Source: Streptomyces sp. CoH27 (GTDB lineage: Bacteria > Actinomycetota > Actinomycetes > Streptomycetales > Streptomycetaceae). Taken from it: a stretch of DNA of 64,000 nt. The notes under the pieces are model-generated. The model did no database searches. It worked only from the letters and a program-made list of their open reading frames with translations, and was not told the DNA's origin. The stretch spans positions 95,823-159,822 of the forward strand of contig NZ_JAIQYY010000001.1 of the NCBI RefSeq assembly GCF_020181035.1, in the 5' to 3' direction. The translations under genes were made by a program, and so were the position numbers. This document shows, one piece after another, positions 36,378 through 45,277 of the stretch (position 1 is the first letter of the stretch; each line of letters begins with the position of its first letter).

Positions 36378-36834
36378 ATGGGCCTGGGTGATGTGCGGCC
36401 GGGCGGGGCGCAGCCAGTGGTGGTGCGGGTTCCGGTGGCACCGGTCGAGGCCGCGGTGGGGCCGACGCGGTCGACCCCGCGCTGCCGGCGGTGACGTGGC
36501 GATCCGCGGCCCGCTGTTCGGTGTCGTCGCACAGGACGCGGACGACGGGCAGCGGTGGCGAGTGGTGGTCTCGGTCTCGTCGGGCTTCCCGCAGATGGCC
36601 CGCGACAGCCTCATTTCGCGGCTGTGGTTCCGCGCCCGGGACGAGGCAGACCATGCCCAGCACGCGCAGCCGGCGCCGGCACATCAGCGCGTGCGCCGCA
36701 TGTGCCGGTCCGGACGGGGTCCGTCACATTGGCCGGCGGAGCACATCACCCAGCATGTGCGGACCATCATGTCGGGCAGCATCGCCGAATTGGAGGCCGC
36801 GGCCCCGGACGGCCACTCCCGCACCGGTCGGTGA
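36378..36834 (+). pseudogene. DUF5954-like protein with frame breaks
   Basis: The ATG at 36378 (after AGGAAGGGTGA) gives GGAQPVVVRVPVAPVEAAV and then a stop. Homology resumes in a second frame as ADAVDPALPA and in a third as DVAIRGPLFGVVAQDADDGQ and SLISRLWFRARDEAD, matching the order in Streptomyces DUF5954 proteins as I remember them. At least two single-base losses in 36440-36485 are needed to explain this. The last 60 residues do not look like the family's usual end. The family has no known function. Frameshifts may be real or errors. Confidence 0.5.
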
Positions 36835-36882
36835 TCCCACCGGGCCGAGTACCAGCCGTGCGAGCGATCTACTCTAGGCCGA

Positions 36883-37857
36883 ATGCTGCTGCTACGGCTC
36901 GACCTGGACGACCTCGCCTCCGTCAGGTTCGCCTGTTCACCCTTGCAGGAGACCGTGCTGAGCCTGTGGGCGTGGCAGAACCCGGTCCGGCACGCCGAAC
37001 ATCAGCCCTTTCTGCGCCACTGCGCCCCACTGCTGCGGCAACTCGACTGGCCCCTGCTGCAATCGCTGGTCGGCCCGCGCCGGCGCATCCCCGACTTCCT
37101 GACCCCGCACCCGACCGGCCCGTCCCCCGACATCGACGACGAGTTCAGCGCGCTGCGGGCGACCCCGCCCGAGCGTGTGCGAAGCGAGCTGATCCAGGCC
37201 GCCAGCGGTTCGGCACTGCACCCCGGCCTCCAGCAGGCGCACGAAGACCCGGCGGGCCTGCTCGACCGCATCGTCGACGCCGTGCACGCCTACTGGGCCC
37301 TCGTGATCGCACCGCACTGGCCGCGCATGCAGGCCGTGCTGCGTGCCGACGTCCTGCACCGGGCCCAGCGGCTGACGGACGGCGGGGCCGCGGCACTGTT
37401 CGCCGACATCGACCCGGGCCTGCGCTGGCAGGCCGGCACCCTCACCGTGGACGCCCTCCGTCACGAACACCGCGACCTCGCGGTGGACGGCCGCGGAGTG
37501 GCGTTCACCCCGTCCCTGTTCTGCGATCATGCCAACACACTGGTCAACCCGGCGCTGCCACCCAGGATCGGCTACCCCGCGCGAGGCCGTGCGACGGTCT
37601 GGCACCCGGGCACGGCCGCCCCACCGAAGGCTCTGGCCGCCCTCCTCGGCAGCACCCGGGCCCGTCTCCTGGCCCTTCTGGCGGAGCCCGCCAGCACCAC
37701 CGACCTGGCCCGCAGACTGGGCCTCAGCCCCGGCACGGTGAGTCAGCACCTCGGCGTCCTGCATCGTGCGCGGCTGGTGACGCGGGCCCGGCACGGACAC
37801 GTCGTCCTGTACCAGCGCAGTCCCCTCGGCGATCAACTGGCGGTTCCGCTCAAGTAA
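36883..37857 (+). CDS. ArsR-like winged-helix transcriptional regulator
   Basis: A 324-residue regulator with an N-terminal effector-like region typical of actinobacterial DUF5937/ArsR proteins ([20 protein letters not shown]) and a C-terminal winged helix of about 60 residues ([40 protein letters not shown]). No metal-binding Cys cluster is seen, so the ligand is not obviously a metal. Its last 25 bp overlap the end of the convergent MBL-fold gene. It may regulate neighbouring genes, but no clear operator was seen. Confidence 0.85.
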   Translation: MLLLRLDLDDLASVRFACSPLQETVLSLWAWQNPVRHAEHQPFLRHCAPLLRQLDWPLLQSLVGPRRRIPDFLTPHPTGPSPDIDDEFSALRATPPERVRSELIQAASGSALHPGLQQAHEDPAGLLDRIVDAVHAYWALVIAPHWPRMQAVLRADVLHRAQRLTDGGAAALFADIDPGLRWQAGTLTVDALRHEHRDLAVDGRGVAFTPSLFCDHANTLVNPALPPRIGYPARGRATVWHPGTAAPPKALAALLGSTRARLLALLAEPASTTDLARRLGLSPGTVSQHLGVLHRARLVTRARHGHVVLYQRSPLGDQLAVPLK

Positions 37858-38639
37858 CCCCGCGTCAGTTCGCGGAGCCGCTGGGGGCCGAAGCTGCGGC
37901 CGTGGCCGGGGTGGACGACGGACACGTCAAGGCCGGCGAGGCGTCGCAAGCTGCGCCGGTAGGTGGGCGGGTCCGATTCGGGGAGGTCGTCGATGAGGTC
38001 GCCGTTGTAGATCACATCGCCGGAGTACAGCGCGCCGGTGCGTTCCTCAAGAAGGGCGATGCATCCGGGTGTGTGGCCGGGCAGGTGGAGAACGGTCAGC
38101 GTCCGGCCCCCCGCATCGACGGTGTCTCCTTCCCGCAGCGGGTGGGTGACCGTGATCGGGCCCGGGTGGTAGGTCCTCGGGTCGTATGCGGGGTGCGGCA
38201 GGGCGTTGATCAAGAGGTGCGGTACGGGTTCTCCTGCGGCGTCGATGCCGAGTTTCGCGTAGAGCTCGGCTCCGTACAGGCTCGCCGGGACACCTGCCGC
38301 CAGGACCTCGACGGCAGCCGAGTGCGCGGCCCGTTCCCGGAATTCGTGGGCTCCGCCGACGTGGTCCAGGTGGGAGTGGGTGAGGATCACCAGCGGATCC
38401 CGTTCGAACAGGCGCGGAATCTCCCGGCGCAGTGAGGCCACTCCGAGACCGGCGTCCACAACGATGTCACGGTCGGTTCCGCGCAGCCACCACAGGTTGG
38501 CCCGCAGCAGCTTGTCGACCTGCGGCTCGGTGATCCGTACGACGCCGTCGTCCACCTCGTGCAGCTCGTACCAGTGTTCCGACTCCGGCAGGTCCGCGCC
38601 CGCCGCGTGTTCACGGGCTGTGCCCCTCGCAGGTGTCAT
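37833..38639 (-). CDS. MBL-fold metallo-hydrolase
   Basis: A 268-residue metallo-beta-lactamase-fold enzyme. The metal-binding HxHxDH motif is [11 protein letters not shown] near residue 91; later ligands are in LPGHTPG and [12 protein letters not shown], with a final His in VVHPGHG. The family includes glyoxalase II-like thioesterases, lactonases and phosphodiesterases; the substrate is open. The start overlaps the stop of a truncated methyltransferase frame by ATGA, implying the two were translationally coupled before the methyltransferase was lost. Confidence 0.9.
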   Translation of the reverse strand: MTPARGTAREHAAGADLPESEHWYELHEVDDGVVRITEPQVDKLLRANLWWLRGTDRDIVVDAGLGVASLRREIPRLFERDPLVILTHSHLDHVGGAHEFRERAAHSAAVEVLAAGVPASLYGAELYAKLGIDAAGEPVPHLLINALPHPAYDPRTYHPGPITVTHPLREGDTVDAGGRTLTVLHLPGHTPGCIALLEERTGALYSGDVIYNGDLIDDLPESDPPTYRRSLRRLAGLDVSVVHPGHGRSFGPQRLRELTRGYLSGTAS

Positions 38640-38773
38640 GCCGCACCGGACCCCGCGCCTGCCACCACCGAGCGCACCCCTCCCAGGACCCGGTGGATCA
38701 ACTCCGCCGGCCGGGGGTCGGGGCGGCGGACGCGCTGGTAGCCCACGCCGATACGGTCATACATGGCCGGCAT
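38636..38773 (-). pseudogene. SAM-dependent methyltransferase, N-terminal remnant
   Basis: The minus strand reads MYDRIGVGYQRVRRPDPRPA, then ELIHRVLGGVRSVVAGAGSG and a stop that overlaps the MBL gene start. This is the opening of a class I methyltransferase (MxxYDxIGxGYxxxRRPDPRI) up to its SAM-binding glycine loop; everything after motif I is missing. The 250 bp upstream (to about 39000) shows no gene. Confidence 0.65.
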
Positions 38774-39019
38774 ACCGCCGGCAGCGGAGAACCTCATGCC
38801 GGGCATCCCAGCAGAAGCCCTGTCGGGCTGACCAGAGATTCGGCGTGGGCCGAATACCACACGCCGCGAGGGGCCCTCCGGCCACTCACCCGTCCGCGGG
38901 CACGAGCATCCCCGACGGACCGGCCGGCGCACAGCCCACGCCGGTCAGAGCGAGCACCCTCGGTGCTCAAGCCGCCCGGTCCGGGCGCTACTCCGGCACC
39001 TCCGGGCCGCCCGCGAGCT

Positions 39020-39233
39020 CCCGGTCCTGAACCTCGGGCAGTCCCCCTCGGGCGCCTGGAGCAAGGACATCAGCCACGGCGAGATGATCCGGCCCGGGTA
39101 CGACCAGACCCTGACCATCCCGGCCTGCCACCTGCAGTACCTGTACCAGGGCATGGATCCGAGTGCGACCGGTGACCACAACAACCTGCCCTGGCGGCTC
39201 GGTCTGCTCACCCAGACCGACTCCCCCTGCTGA
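39020..39233 (+). pseudogene. GH62 alpha-L-arabinofuranosidase, C-terminal remnant
   Basis: One frame ending in a stop at 39231-39233 reads SGAWSKDISHGEMIRPGYDQ, TLTIPACHLQYLYQGMDPSA and NNLPWRLGLLTQTDSPC. This is the conserved end of family 62 arabinofuranosidases (ELIRSGYDQ...LTIDPCNLQYLYQG...YNSLPWRLG). No start, signal peptide or catalytic residues remain; the left boundary is approximate. Confidence 0.7.
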
Positions 39234-39254
39234 CCCGACCCCCACCGAGGACGG

Positions 39255-40028
39255 CTACTTTCCGCCCGGGACCCCGTCGTACCAGCGGTCATCACCGGTC
39301 TCCAGCTCCGGCTGCCGCGGCAGTGGGCCGGTGCGGCGGGCCTCGGCGGCGAGAAGGAGGAACCATACGGCGACGCTGACGAGATGAATGCGCTGCGCGA
39401 TGCCCTGACCGCCGGGGTGGCCCAGATAGGGGCCGACGGTGGCGATCGCCGATGCCATCGACACCGGCATCAGATACGGTGCCCAGCGGCCGGCGACCGA
39501 CCCCGAGCGATCGTGGCCAGGGCGGCGCGCCGCAAGGCCGAACAGGGCCATGGACGCGAACAGCGTGAACTCCACCAGGCCACTGGTGGCGGTGTGCTGG
39601 ATGTTGTCGGGCGGGCAGCCACGCTCCACCGATGGCGCGCATCCCATCGGCAGCAGCACGTCCAGGACGGAGCATGCGCCGAATGCCGCCACGGCGCCCC
39701 AGCCTGCCAGGGCCAGGCCCCACGGTGCGGAGCTCGCGGCCAGCGCCGCACCGACGATCAGCAGCGCGGCACAGGCCAGCTCGACGGTGCCGAACAGCAG
39801 CCGGTGCGGCTGATCGACGGCGAAGGTCTCGCTGACGTAGGAGCTGGCCTGCGGCAGGCCGGTGGTCACGACGAACTGCAGCAGCCAGTCGTTGTAGAGG
39901 ACGGCCGCGACGCAGAACATCACCGACGCGGCCGTCGAAGCCGCGCCCCGCGCCAGAGATCTTCTCAGCAGAGTCAATTCCGTCGAGCTCGCACCGGTGC
40001 CGTCGCTGTCCAATCGTGCCGTCTTCAC
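39255..40028 (-). CDS. DUF998 family membrane protein
   Basis: A 257-residue integral membrane protein with about six hydrophobic segments and the DUF998 layout: a first-loop stretch of aromatic residues (YNDWLLQFVVTTGLPQASSY), the SVLDVLLPMGCAP region and conserved HTATSGLVEFTLFASMALFG. The function is unknown. The start is uncertain: the GTG at 40028 gives a short hydrophilic lead but has no clear ribosome site, so the gene may be leaderless or begin further in. Confidence 0.75.
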   Translation of the reverse strand: MKTARLDSDGTGASSTELTLLRRSLARGAASTAASVMFCVAAVLYNDWLLQFVVTTGLPQASSYVSETFAVDQPHRLLFGTVELACAALLIVGAALAASSAPWGLALAGWGAVAAFGACSVLDVLLPMGCAPSVERGCPPDNIQHTATSGLVEFTLFASMALFGLAARRPGHDRSGSVAGRWAPYLMPVSMASAIATVGPYLGHPGGQGIAQRIHLVSVAVWFLLLAAEARRTGPLPRQPELETGDDRWYDGVPGGK

Positions 40029-40194
40029 CGTACGCGACGGCACGGCGTGGACCAGGCACCACGCGCGCCGTACCCCCATGCGGCAGGGGGTGTACCGGGG
40101 GCTTCTGCCCCCGGCGCACTGGTGCCGTCCCCAGCATCGAGTCGCCTGCCGGCCGGAGTGATCGGGGCCCGGACGGTGCCTGGCGTGCTGTTCC

Positions 40195-40845
40195 ATGGCC
40201 ATCCCCTTTCTGAACTCCGTGTTCCGCGGACGTACCGCCCTCGCGGCCGTGGCGACGGCCGTCGTGCTGGTCGCCGCGCCCGTGTCCGCCGCGCGGGCAT
40301 CGCCCCATATGCCCCGCCCGTGCGGCACACACGACGCGTTACGCCGCTCCGCCTCACCCACGCGCGACACTCCGCGCACCGGCCGCTCGCGCCGGCCGGC
40401 GGCTCGGATCGGAGCGGCGGCCGCCCTGTGTCTCGCGGGCACACGCACCCCGGCCACCGCCGCCACCGCGGCCCCGACGGCCACCGTCCCCCTCGCCCGC
40501 TACCACCAGCCCTCACCTGGAAGAGCTGCCGGCTCGGCCCCGACGACACCACCGGCAAGGAACTGGAGCGGGCCGCGCTCGATGTGCCGGCCTCACCGTG
40601 CCGTTGGACCACGCACACCCCGACGGCCGTACGATCACCGTCGCGTTCTCCCGGATCCGGGCCACCGACACCGCCCACCGGGTCGGCGCACTGCTGAACA
40701 ACGGCGGGCCCGGCGGGCAGACCATCGGTGATCCACCGTGGGTGCGCGCGGCGATGAAGAGGGCAGGCGCACGCTACGACGTGGTCGGCGTGGATCCGTG
40801 CTTAGTCGGCCGGAGCACCACGGGTCCCCCGGCCGAAGGCTGGGG
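40195..40845 (+). pseudogene. Secreted S33-type peptidase (tripeptidyl aminopeptidase-like), 5' remnant
   Basis: A signal-peptide-like opening (RTALAAVATAVVLVAAPVSA) is followed by pieces of an SCO-type alpha/beta hydrolase peptidase in three frames: VPLARYH; then LTWKSCRLGPDDTTGKELER; then CAGLTVPLDHAHPDGRTITV and HRVGALLNNGGPGGQTIGDP. The last piece holds the oxyanion-region GGPG motif. The sequence leaves the family after YDVVGVDP and never reaches the catalytic Ser. It needs two frameshifts and a large 3' deletion, and fuses in frame with an acetyltransferase remnant. Confidence 0.7.
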
Positions 40846-41078
40846 GCGGCTCCGGCCGCCCGGCTGGACCGAGATCAGCGCTGTCCGCACCGCGCGCGAG
40901 GCACGCGGCCAGGGCCACGCCGCCCGGCTCGCGCGCGCTGATCGCGCGCATCGAGTCCCGGGGCGAGCATGCCTTCCTGCACGTGGCCGAGGCCAACACG
41001 ACCGCCGTCGCCCGCTACGAACGGCTCGGCTTCACCGTGCGCAAGCCGGTGACCTTCCGCGGCTCCCGGATCCCGTGA
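40846..41078 (+). pseudogene. GNAT acetyltransferase, C-terminal remnant
   Basis: Reads PPGWTEISAVRTAREARGQG (acetyl-CoA loop, variant of RGxGxA), breaks frame near 40935, then continues LIARIESRGEHAFLHVAEAN, TTAVARYERLGFTVRKPVTF to a stop at 41076-41078. The FR47-like end, including the Tyr in ARYERLGF, is preserved. It is joined directly to the peptidase remnant, marking a deletion junction near 40845. Confidence 0.7.
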
Positions 41079-41115
41079 CGGCCCTGTGTCCCTGAGACCT
41101 TCCCGCCGCGGGTCG

Positions 41116-41526
41116 TCAGTCGCCGATCGTCCGGCGGATACGGCGGGACGGGGTGAAGGTGTACAGGTCGAGGATGTCGGGCGGATCGGCGAGGCCAGGG
41201 CCGCCGGACCGGACCCAGGCGGTGATGTCACGTGTGGCGTCGGGGTCGTTGACCAGGCCGAGCCAGACCGGGCGCCCGCCTGCCCTGCGGCCCTCGGCGG
41301 ACGGCTGGACGACGATGACGTTGGCGTGCTCGCAGGTGTCCAGGCAGGTGACGGGCCGCACGGTGGCCACCTGCGCCAGCGAGGCCCGCAGATCGGTGAG
41401 TTGCCCGGCATGGTCCACACCGGGCACCTTCGGAGTGCCGCAGCAGCAGCCACGGCAGACGGTGACCGTGCAGCGGGCCGCCTCCGCGCCCGCGGCGGAA
41501 GCGGTCCCGCGGGTACGGCGGCTCAC
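41116..41526 (-). CDS. 2Fe-2S thioredoxin-like ferredoxin domain protein
   Basis: A 136-residue protein with Cys in CTVTVCRGCCCGTPK (around residues 19-29) and in TCLDTCEHAN (around residues 67-72), the spacing seen in (2Fe-2S) ferredoxins of the thioredoxin-like type. It starts with GTG at 41526 whose GTGA overlaps the stop of the P1B-ATPase gene, so the two are coupled. That pairing suggests a metal-binding or electron-carrying partner for the pump; this is inferred from context. It converges with the acetyltransferase remnant. Confidence 0.8.
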   Translation of the reverse strand: MSRRTRGTASAAGAEAARCTVTVCRGCCCGTPKVPGVDHAGQLTDLRASLAQVATVRPVTCLDTCEHANVIVVQPSAEGRRAGGRPVWLGLVNDPDATRDITAWVRSGGPGLADPPDILDLYTFTPSRRIRRTIGD

Positions 41527-43496
41527 CGGCCGTACCCCGAGCGAGCACGGCGCCAGGCGCCGTCCGCCAGCAGGCGCAGGCCGTTGAGGCCGACGATGAC
41601 GGTGGACCCCTCGTGGCCGGCGACGCCGAGCGGCAGCGGCAGCGTGCCGGCCAGGTCCCAGACGACCAGGCCGGTGATGAACACCGCCGCGATGACGAGG
41701 TTCTGCACCACCAGGTGCCGGGCGCGGCGGGACAGCGCGACGACGGCGGGGACGGTGGCGAGTTCGTCGCGGACGATGATGGCGTCGGCGGTCTCCAGGG
41801 CGAGATCGGAGCCCGCCCGGCCCATGGCGATGCCAGTGTGCGCGGCGGCGAGTGCGGGGGCATCGTTGACGCCGTCGCCGACCACGAGGACCCGCCGCCC
41901 GGCCTGCTCCAGCTCCCGTACGGCGGTGACCTTGTCCTGGGGCAGAAGACCGGCACGGACCTCGGTGATGCCGACCTCTTCCGCCAGGCGGGCCGCGGCG
42001 CGCGGGTTGTCCCCGGTGACCAGCACCGGCGCGGTGCCGGTGAGAGCGGTCAGCGCGGTGACGGTGCCGGCGGCGTCCTCGCGCAGCCGGTCGGCGATGC
42101 CGAGCACGCCGACCGGGGTGCCGTCGAGGGTGACCAGGACGGCCGTACGGCCCTCGGTCTCCAGGTGTGCGGCCTCCTCGGCGGCCGGGTGGGCCCGGCC
42201 ACCGAGGAGCCGGGCGGGGCTGCCGACCGCGACCGTCCTGCCGCGGACCGTGGCGCGCACGCCCGTACCGGGGGCGGAGTCGAAGTCCTCGGCCGAGGGG
42301 ATGGTGAGGCCGCGGGCACGGGCAGCGTCCACGACGGCGCGGGCCAGCGGGTGCTCGCTGGGGTGCTCGGCCGCCGCCGCGAGCCCCAGCAGTTCCTCCT
42401 CGCCCAGGCCGGAGCCGGCCGACGGGCTGATGTCCGTCACCCGCGGGGTGCCCTCGGTGAGTGTGCCGGTCTTGTCCAGCGCCACCGCGTCGACCTGTCC
42501 CAGGCGTTCCATCACCACGGCCGACTTCACGAGCACGCCGTGCCGGCCCGCGTTGGCGATCGCGGACAGCAGCGGCGGCATGGTGGCGAGCACCACCGCG
42601 CACGGCGAGGCCACGATCATGAAGGTCATGGCCCGCAGCAGCGTCGGCTGCAACGCCGCGCCGAAGAGCAGGGGAAGCGTGAACAGCGCGACGGTGGCGG
42701 CCACCATCCCGATCGAGTACCGCTGCTCGACCTTCTCGATGAACAGCTGGATCGGCGCCTTGGTCTCGGAGGCCTCCTCGACCATGGCCACGATCCGGGC
42801 GATCACCGAGTCCGACGGGTCGCGCTCGACCTTCACCCGCAGCGCGCCGGTGCCGTTCAGGGTGCCGGCGAACACCTCGTCCCCGGCCTCCTTCGGCACC
42901 GGCAGCGGCTCGCCGGTGATAGTGGCCTGGTCGACCTCGCTCCAGCCGTCCAGCACCTGGCCGTCGGCGCCGACCCGCTCCCCGGGCCGTACGAGAATCA
43001 CGTCGCCCACGCTCAGGTGCCCGGTGGGGACGGTCTGCTCGGTGCCGTCGTCGGCCAGCCGGGTGGCGGTGGCCGGGGCCAGGTCGAGCAGGCCGCGCAC
43101 GGAGTCGGCGGTGCGGGCCGTGGCGATGGCCTCCAGGGCGCCGGAGGTGGCGAAGATGACGATCAGCAGCGCGCCGTCCAGCACCTGCCCGATCGCGGCC
43201 GCACCGAGGGCGGCGACGACCATGAGCAGGTCCACGTCCAGGGTCTTCTCCCGCAGCGCCTGCAGTCCGGCCCAGCCGGGCTCCCAGCCGCCGGTGACGT
43301 AGGTGAGCGCGTACAGGGGGCCCCACGTCCAGGCCGGCGCCCCTGTCAGCTGGAGCGGCAGTGCGAGCAGGAACAGCGCCAGGGCTGTGGCGGCCCACCG
43401 GGCCTCCGGCAGGGCGAAGATCCGCGTGCGGCGCTTGGGCGCCACCGCGTCTCGGACAGCACCGGCGGGGACCGGCCGGGCGAGGGTGGATGACAT
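41523..43496 (-). CDS. Heavy-metal P1B-type ATPase, P1B-4-like
   Basis: ATP-driven metal exporter in the cytoplasmic membrane, 657 residues. The actuator TGE is at residues 194-196, the transmembrane metal site is SPC at 297-299, the phosphorylated Asp341 is in DKTGTLTEG, the HP motif in SEHPLARAV, and GDGVNDAPAL lies near the end of the P domain. The SPC helix together with HEGST in the last helix, and the lack of an N-terminal CxxC metal domain, point to subgroup P1B-4 (Co/Fe/Zn-type substrates in known members) rather than copper pumps (CPC). It diverges from an ArsR gene over a perfect palindrome. Confidence 0.93.
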   Translation of the reverse strand: MSSTLARPVPAGAVRDAVAPKRRTRIFALPEARWAATALALFLLALPLQLTGAPAWTWGPLYALTYVTGGWEPGWAGLQALREKTLDVDLLMVVAALGAAAIGQVLDGALLIVIFATSGALEAIATARTADSVRGLLDLAPATATRLADDGTEQTVPTGHLSVGDVILVRPGERVGADGQVLDGWSEVDQATITGEPLPVPKEAGDEVFAGTLNGTGALRVKVERDPSDSVIARIVAMVEEASETKAPIQLFIEKVEQRYSIGMVAATVALFTLPLLFGAALQPTLLRAMTFMIVASPCAVVLATMPPLLSAIANAGRHGVLVKSAVVMERLGQVDAVALDKTGTLTEGTPRVTDISPSAGSGLGEEELLGLAAAAEHPSEHPLARAVVDAARARGLTIPSAEDFDSAPGTGVRATVRGRTVAVGSPARLLGGRAHPAAEEAAHLETEGRTAVLVTLDGTPVGVLGIADRLREDAAGTVTALTALTGTAPVLVTGDNPRAAARLAEEVGITEVRAGLLPQDKVTAVRELEQAGRRVLVVGDGVNDAPALAAAHTGIAMGRAGSDLALETADAIIVRDELATVPAVVALSRRARHLVVQNLVIAAVFITGLVVWDLAGTLPLPLGVAGHEGSTVIVGLNGLRLLADGAWRRARSGYGR

Positions 43497-43549
43497 ACGG
43501 CGGATTCCTCAGGCACGCGGGATTCGATTCGGTCCGACGCTCCCACCAT

Positions 43550-43585
43550 ACAGGAACACATGAAGAAGCCTTCATGTGTTCCTGT
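43550..43585. promoter_or_regulatory. ArsR-type operator, perfect 36-bp palindrome
   Basis: Sixteen-base arms ACAGGAACACATGAAG and CTTCATGTGTTCCTGT, loop AAGC. The inner ATGAA/TTCAT resembles half-sites of ArsR/SmtB operators. It lies between the ATPase start (43496) and the ArsR start (43593), so repressor bound here would control both. Confidence 0.85.
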
Positions 43586-43592
43586 CGGTAGC

Positions 43593-44003
43593 ATGACCGG
43601 CATGGGTCATGGAGCAGCCACCCCCGCCAGTACCGTCCCGCGCACTCGCCTGGACGCCGACAGCGCCGCGAAGGTGGCCACCACGCTCCAGGCGCTGGCC
43701 ACCCCCTCACGGCTGCTGATCCTCGCCCGGCTGCGCGAAGGGCCGCTGCCCGCCACCGAGCTCGCCGCCGAGGTCGGCATGGAGCAGTCCGCCTGTTCCC
43801 ACCAGCTCCGCCTGCTGCGCAACCTCGGCCTGGTCACCGGCACCCGCAAGGGCCGGTCCGTCGTCTACGCCCTCTACGACCACCACGTCGCCGAACTGCT
43901 CGACCAGGCGCTGTACCACGTCGAGCATCTGCGCCTCGGTATCCCCGACGCCCCCGCCAAGGCTCTTGAGGATGCGCCGGAGGCGCCCGGGGTCAGCCCC
44001 TGA
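43593..44003 (+). CDS. ArsR/SmtB-family metal-sensing repressor
   Basis: A winged-helix repressor of about 136 residues. The DNA-binding region is LQALATPSRLLILARLREGP with recognition helix EQSACSHQLRLLRNLGLV. The C-terminal helix DHHVAELLDQALYHVEHLRL has the D-x-H-x(~10)-H-x2-H pattern of the alpha-5 site used by SmtB/CzrA/NmtR-type sensors. The ATG at 43560 falls inside the operator, so the start is put at 43593; 43602 is also possible. It presumably derepresses itself and the P1B-ATPase when metal is high. Confidence 0.88.
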   Translation: MTGMGHGAATPASTVPRTRLDADSAAKVATTLQALATPSRLLILARLREGPLPATELAAEVGMEQSACSHQLRLLRNLGLVTGTRKGRSVVYALYDHHVAELLDQALYHVEHLRLGIPDAPAKALEDAPEAPGVSP

Positions 44004-44013
44004 GCAGACGGCC

Positions 44014-44028
44014 GAAGCCGCCGGCTTC
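44014..44028. terminator. Short hairpin between convergent ArsR and CDF genes
   Basis: GAAGCC and GGCTTC around a 3-nt loop, overlapping the CDF stop. The gap is only 23 bp, so it may serve both genes. Confidence 0.45.
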
Positions 44029-45058
44029 AGTGTTCGTGCGGGCCCGGCCGGTGGACGGGGCCGTGGGCGTCGTCGCAGTGCTCCGGCGGCTCGGCCGACG
44101 GTGTGGTGATCTGCAGGAGGTCCGCCGCGTCCACGTCCTCTCCGAGATGGTCGACCTGGAGAGTGGCGTGGCCGATGCCGTGCCGGGCGCGCAGCAGGTG
44201 CTGGAGGTGGCGCCGTACGGCGTGGCAGTCCCCGCCGGGTTCGACCAGGACGTGGGCGGACAGGGCGGGTTCGCCGGAGGTGATGGTCCACACATGCAGG
44301 TCGTGGATCTCCACGACGGAGGGCTGCCCGGCGAGTTCGTCACCGATCGCGTCCGGGTCGAAGCCTGCCGGGGCGGCTTCCAGGAAGATCCGCCCGGAAT
44401 CGCGCACCAGACCGTAACCGGCCTTGACCATCAGGGCGACCACGACGAGCGTGGCGATGGCGTCGGCCCGGGCGAAACCCGTCAGCACGACGATCAGTGC
44501 GGCGACGGCGGTGCCGATGAACGCGAACAGGTCGTTGAGGATGTGCTGGTAGGCGCCCTCGACGTTCAGGGAACTGCGGTTGGCCTTGGAGAGGCACCAG
44601 GCGGCGGCCAGGTTCACGGCGATGCCGACGAGCGCCGTCGCCAGCATCAGACCGCCCTCGACCTCGGGCGGGCTGATGAGCCGGCGCACCGCCTCGTACG
44701 CCAGCCAGGCCCCGAGCAGCAGCAGGGTCAGGCCGTTGGCCTGGGCCGAGAGGATCTCCGCTCGCTTGAGTCCGTAGGTGAAGCCGCCCCGGGCAGGGCG
44801 CGCGGACAGCCGCATGGCGACGAGGGCGAGCACGATCGAGGCCGCGTCGGTGAGCATGTGCGCCGCGTCGGAGATCAGGGCGAGGGAGCTCGCGATGATG
44901 CCGACGGCGACCTCGGCCGCCATGAACACCGTGATCAGGGTGAGCGCGATGGCCAGCCAGCGGCGGTCGGCGTCCGCCGACACGCCGTGCGCGTGGCCGG
45001 CGTGACCGCCGGCGCCGTGTGCGTGCCCGTGGCCGTGGTCGTGGCCGTGATCGCCCAT
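44027..45058 (-). CDS. Cation diffusion facilitator (CDF) metal efflux protein
   Basis: Proton-driven divalent metal exporter of 343 residues. The His-rich N-terminus (GDHGHDHGHGHAHG) binds metal. Six membrane helices follow, with metal-site motifs SDAAHMLTDA in helix II and HILNDLFAF in helix V (HxxxD). The C-terminal cytoplasmic domain contains HDLHVWTITSG, typical of Zn/Co-exporting CzcD-like members. The gene faces the ArsR gene tail to tail, consistent with a shared metal-homeostasis locus, though no operator was seen in the 45059-45277 gap. Confidence 0.93.
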   Translation of the reverse strand: MGDHGHDHGHGHAHGAGGHAGHAHGVSADADRRWLAIALTLITVFMAAEVAVGIIASSLALISDAAHMLTDAASIVLALVAMRLSARPARGGFTYGLKRAEILSAQANGLTLLLLGAWLAYEAVRRLISPPEVEGGLMLATALVGIAVNLAAAWCLSKANRSSLNVEGAYQHILNDLFAFIGTAVAALIVVLTGFARADAIATLVVVALMVKAGYGLVRDSGRIFLEAAPAGFDPDAIGDELAGQPSVVEIHDLHVWTITSGEPALSAHVLVEPGGDCHAVRRHLQHLLRARHGIGHATLQVDHLGEDVDAADLLQITTPSAEPPEHCDDAHGPVHRPGPHEH

Positions 45059-45277
45059 GTCTTACGTCTCCCCCATCGCGTCGGGTCTCTGGGGGCAGTG
45101 AAACGCACGGTCGGCACAATCGCCAAAGGCTGCACCGGTGACCGTTGTCATCTCCTTTAAGAACAGTGTGACCTGCGCAAACCACCGTAGCGTTCGTGGT
45201 GCCTCCGATCCCCTCCCCGTCGGCGGCGTCCGCCGCCTGACGCCGCCGCGGAGGGGGCGGCAGTCAGCGGCCGCGGC

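Noticed and set aside
39384..40697. A 437-residue plus-strand frame opposite the DUF998 gene
   Set aside because: Its first 300 residues are antisense to a membrane protein; only its last part overlaps the peptidase remnant, which is treated separately.
41613..43493. Long plus-strand frames opposite the P1B-ATPase
   Set aside because: The minus strand carries DKTGT, TGE, SPC and GDGVNDAPAL in order; the plus frames are Gly/Arg-rich shadows.
44030..45160. A 376-residue plus-strand frame opposite the CDF exporter
   Set aside because: Antisense to a clear six-helix CDF protein; no motif of its own.
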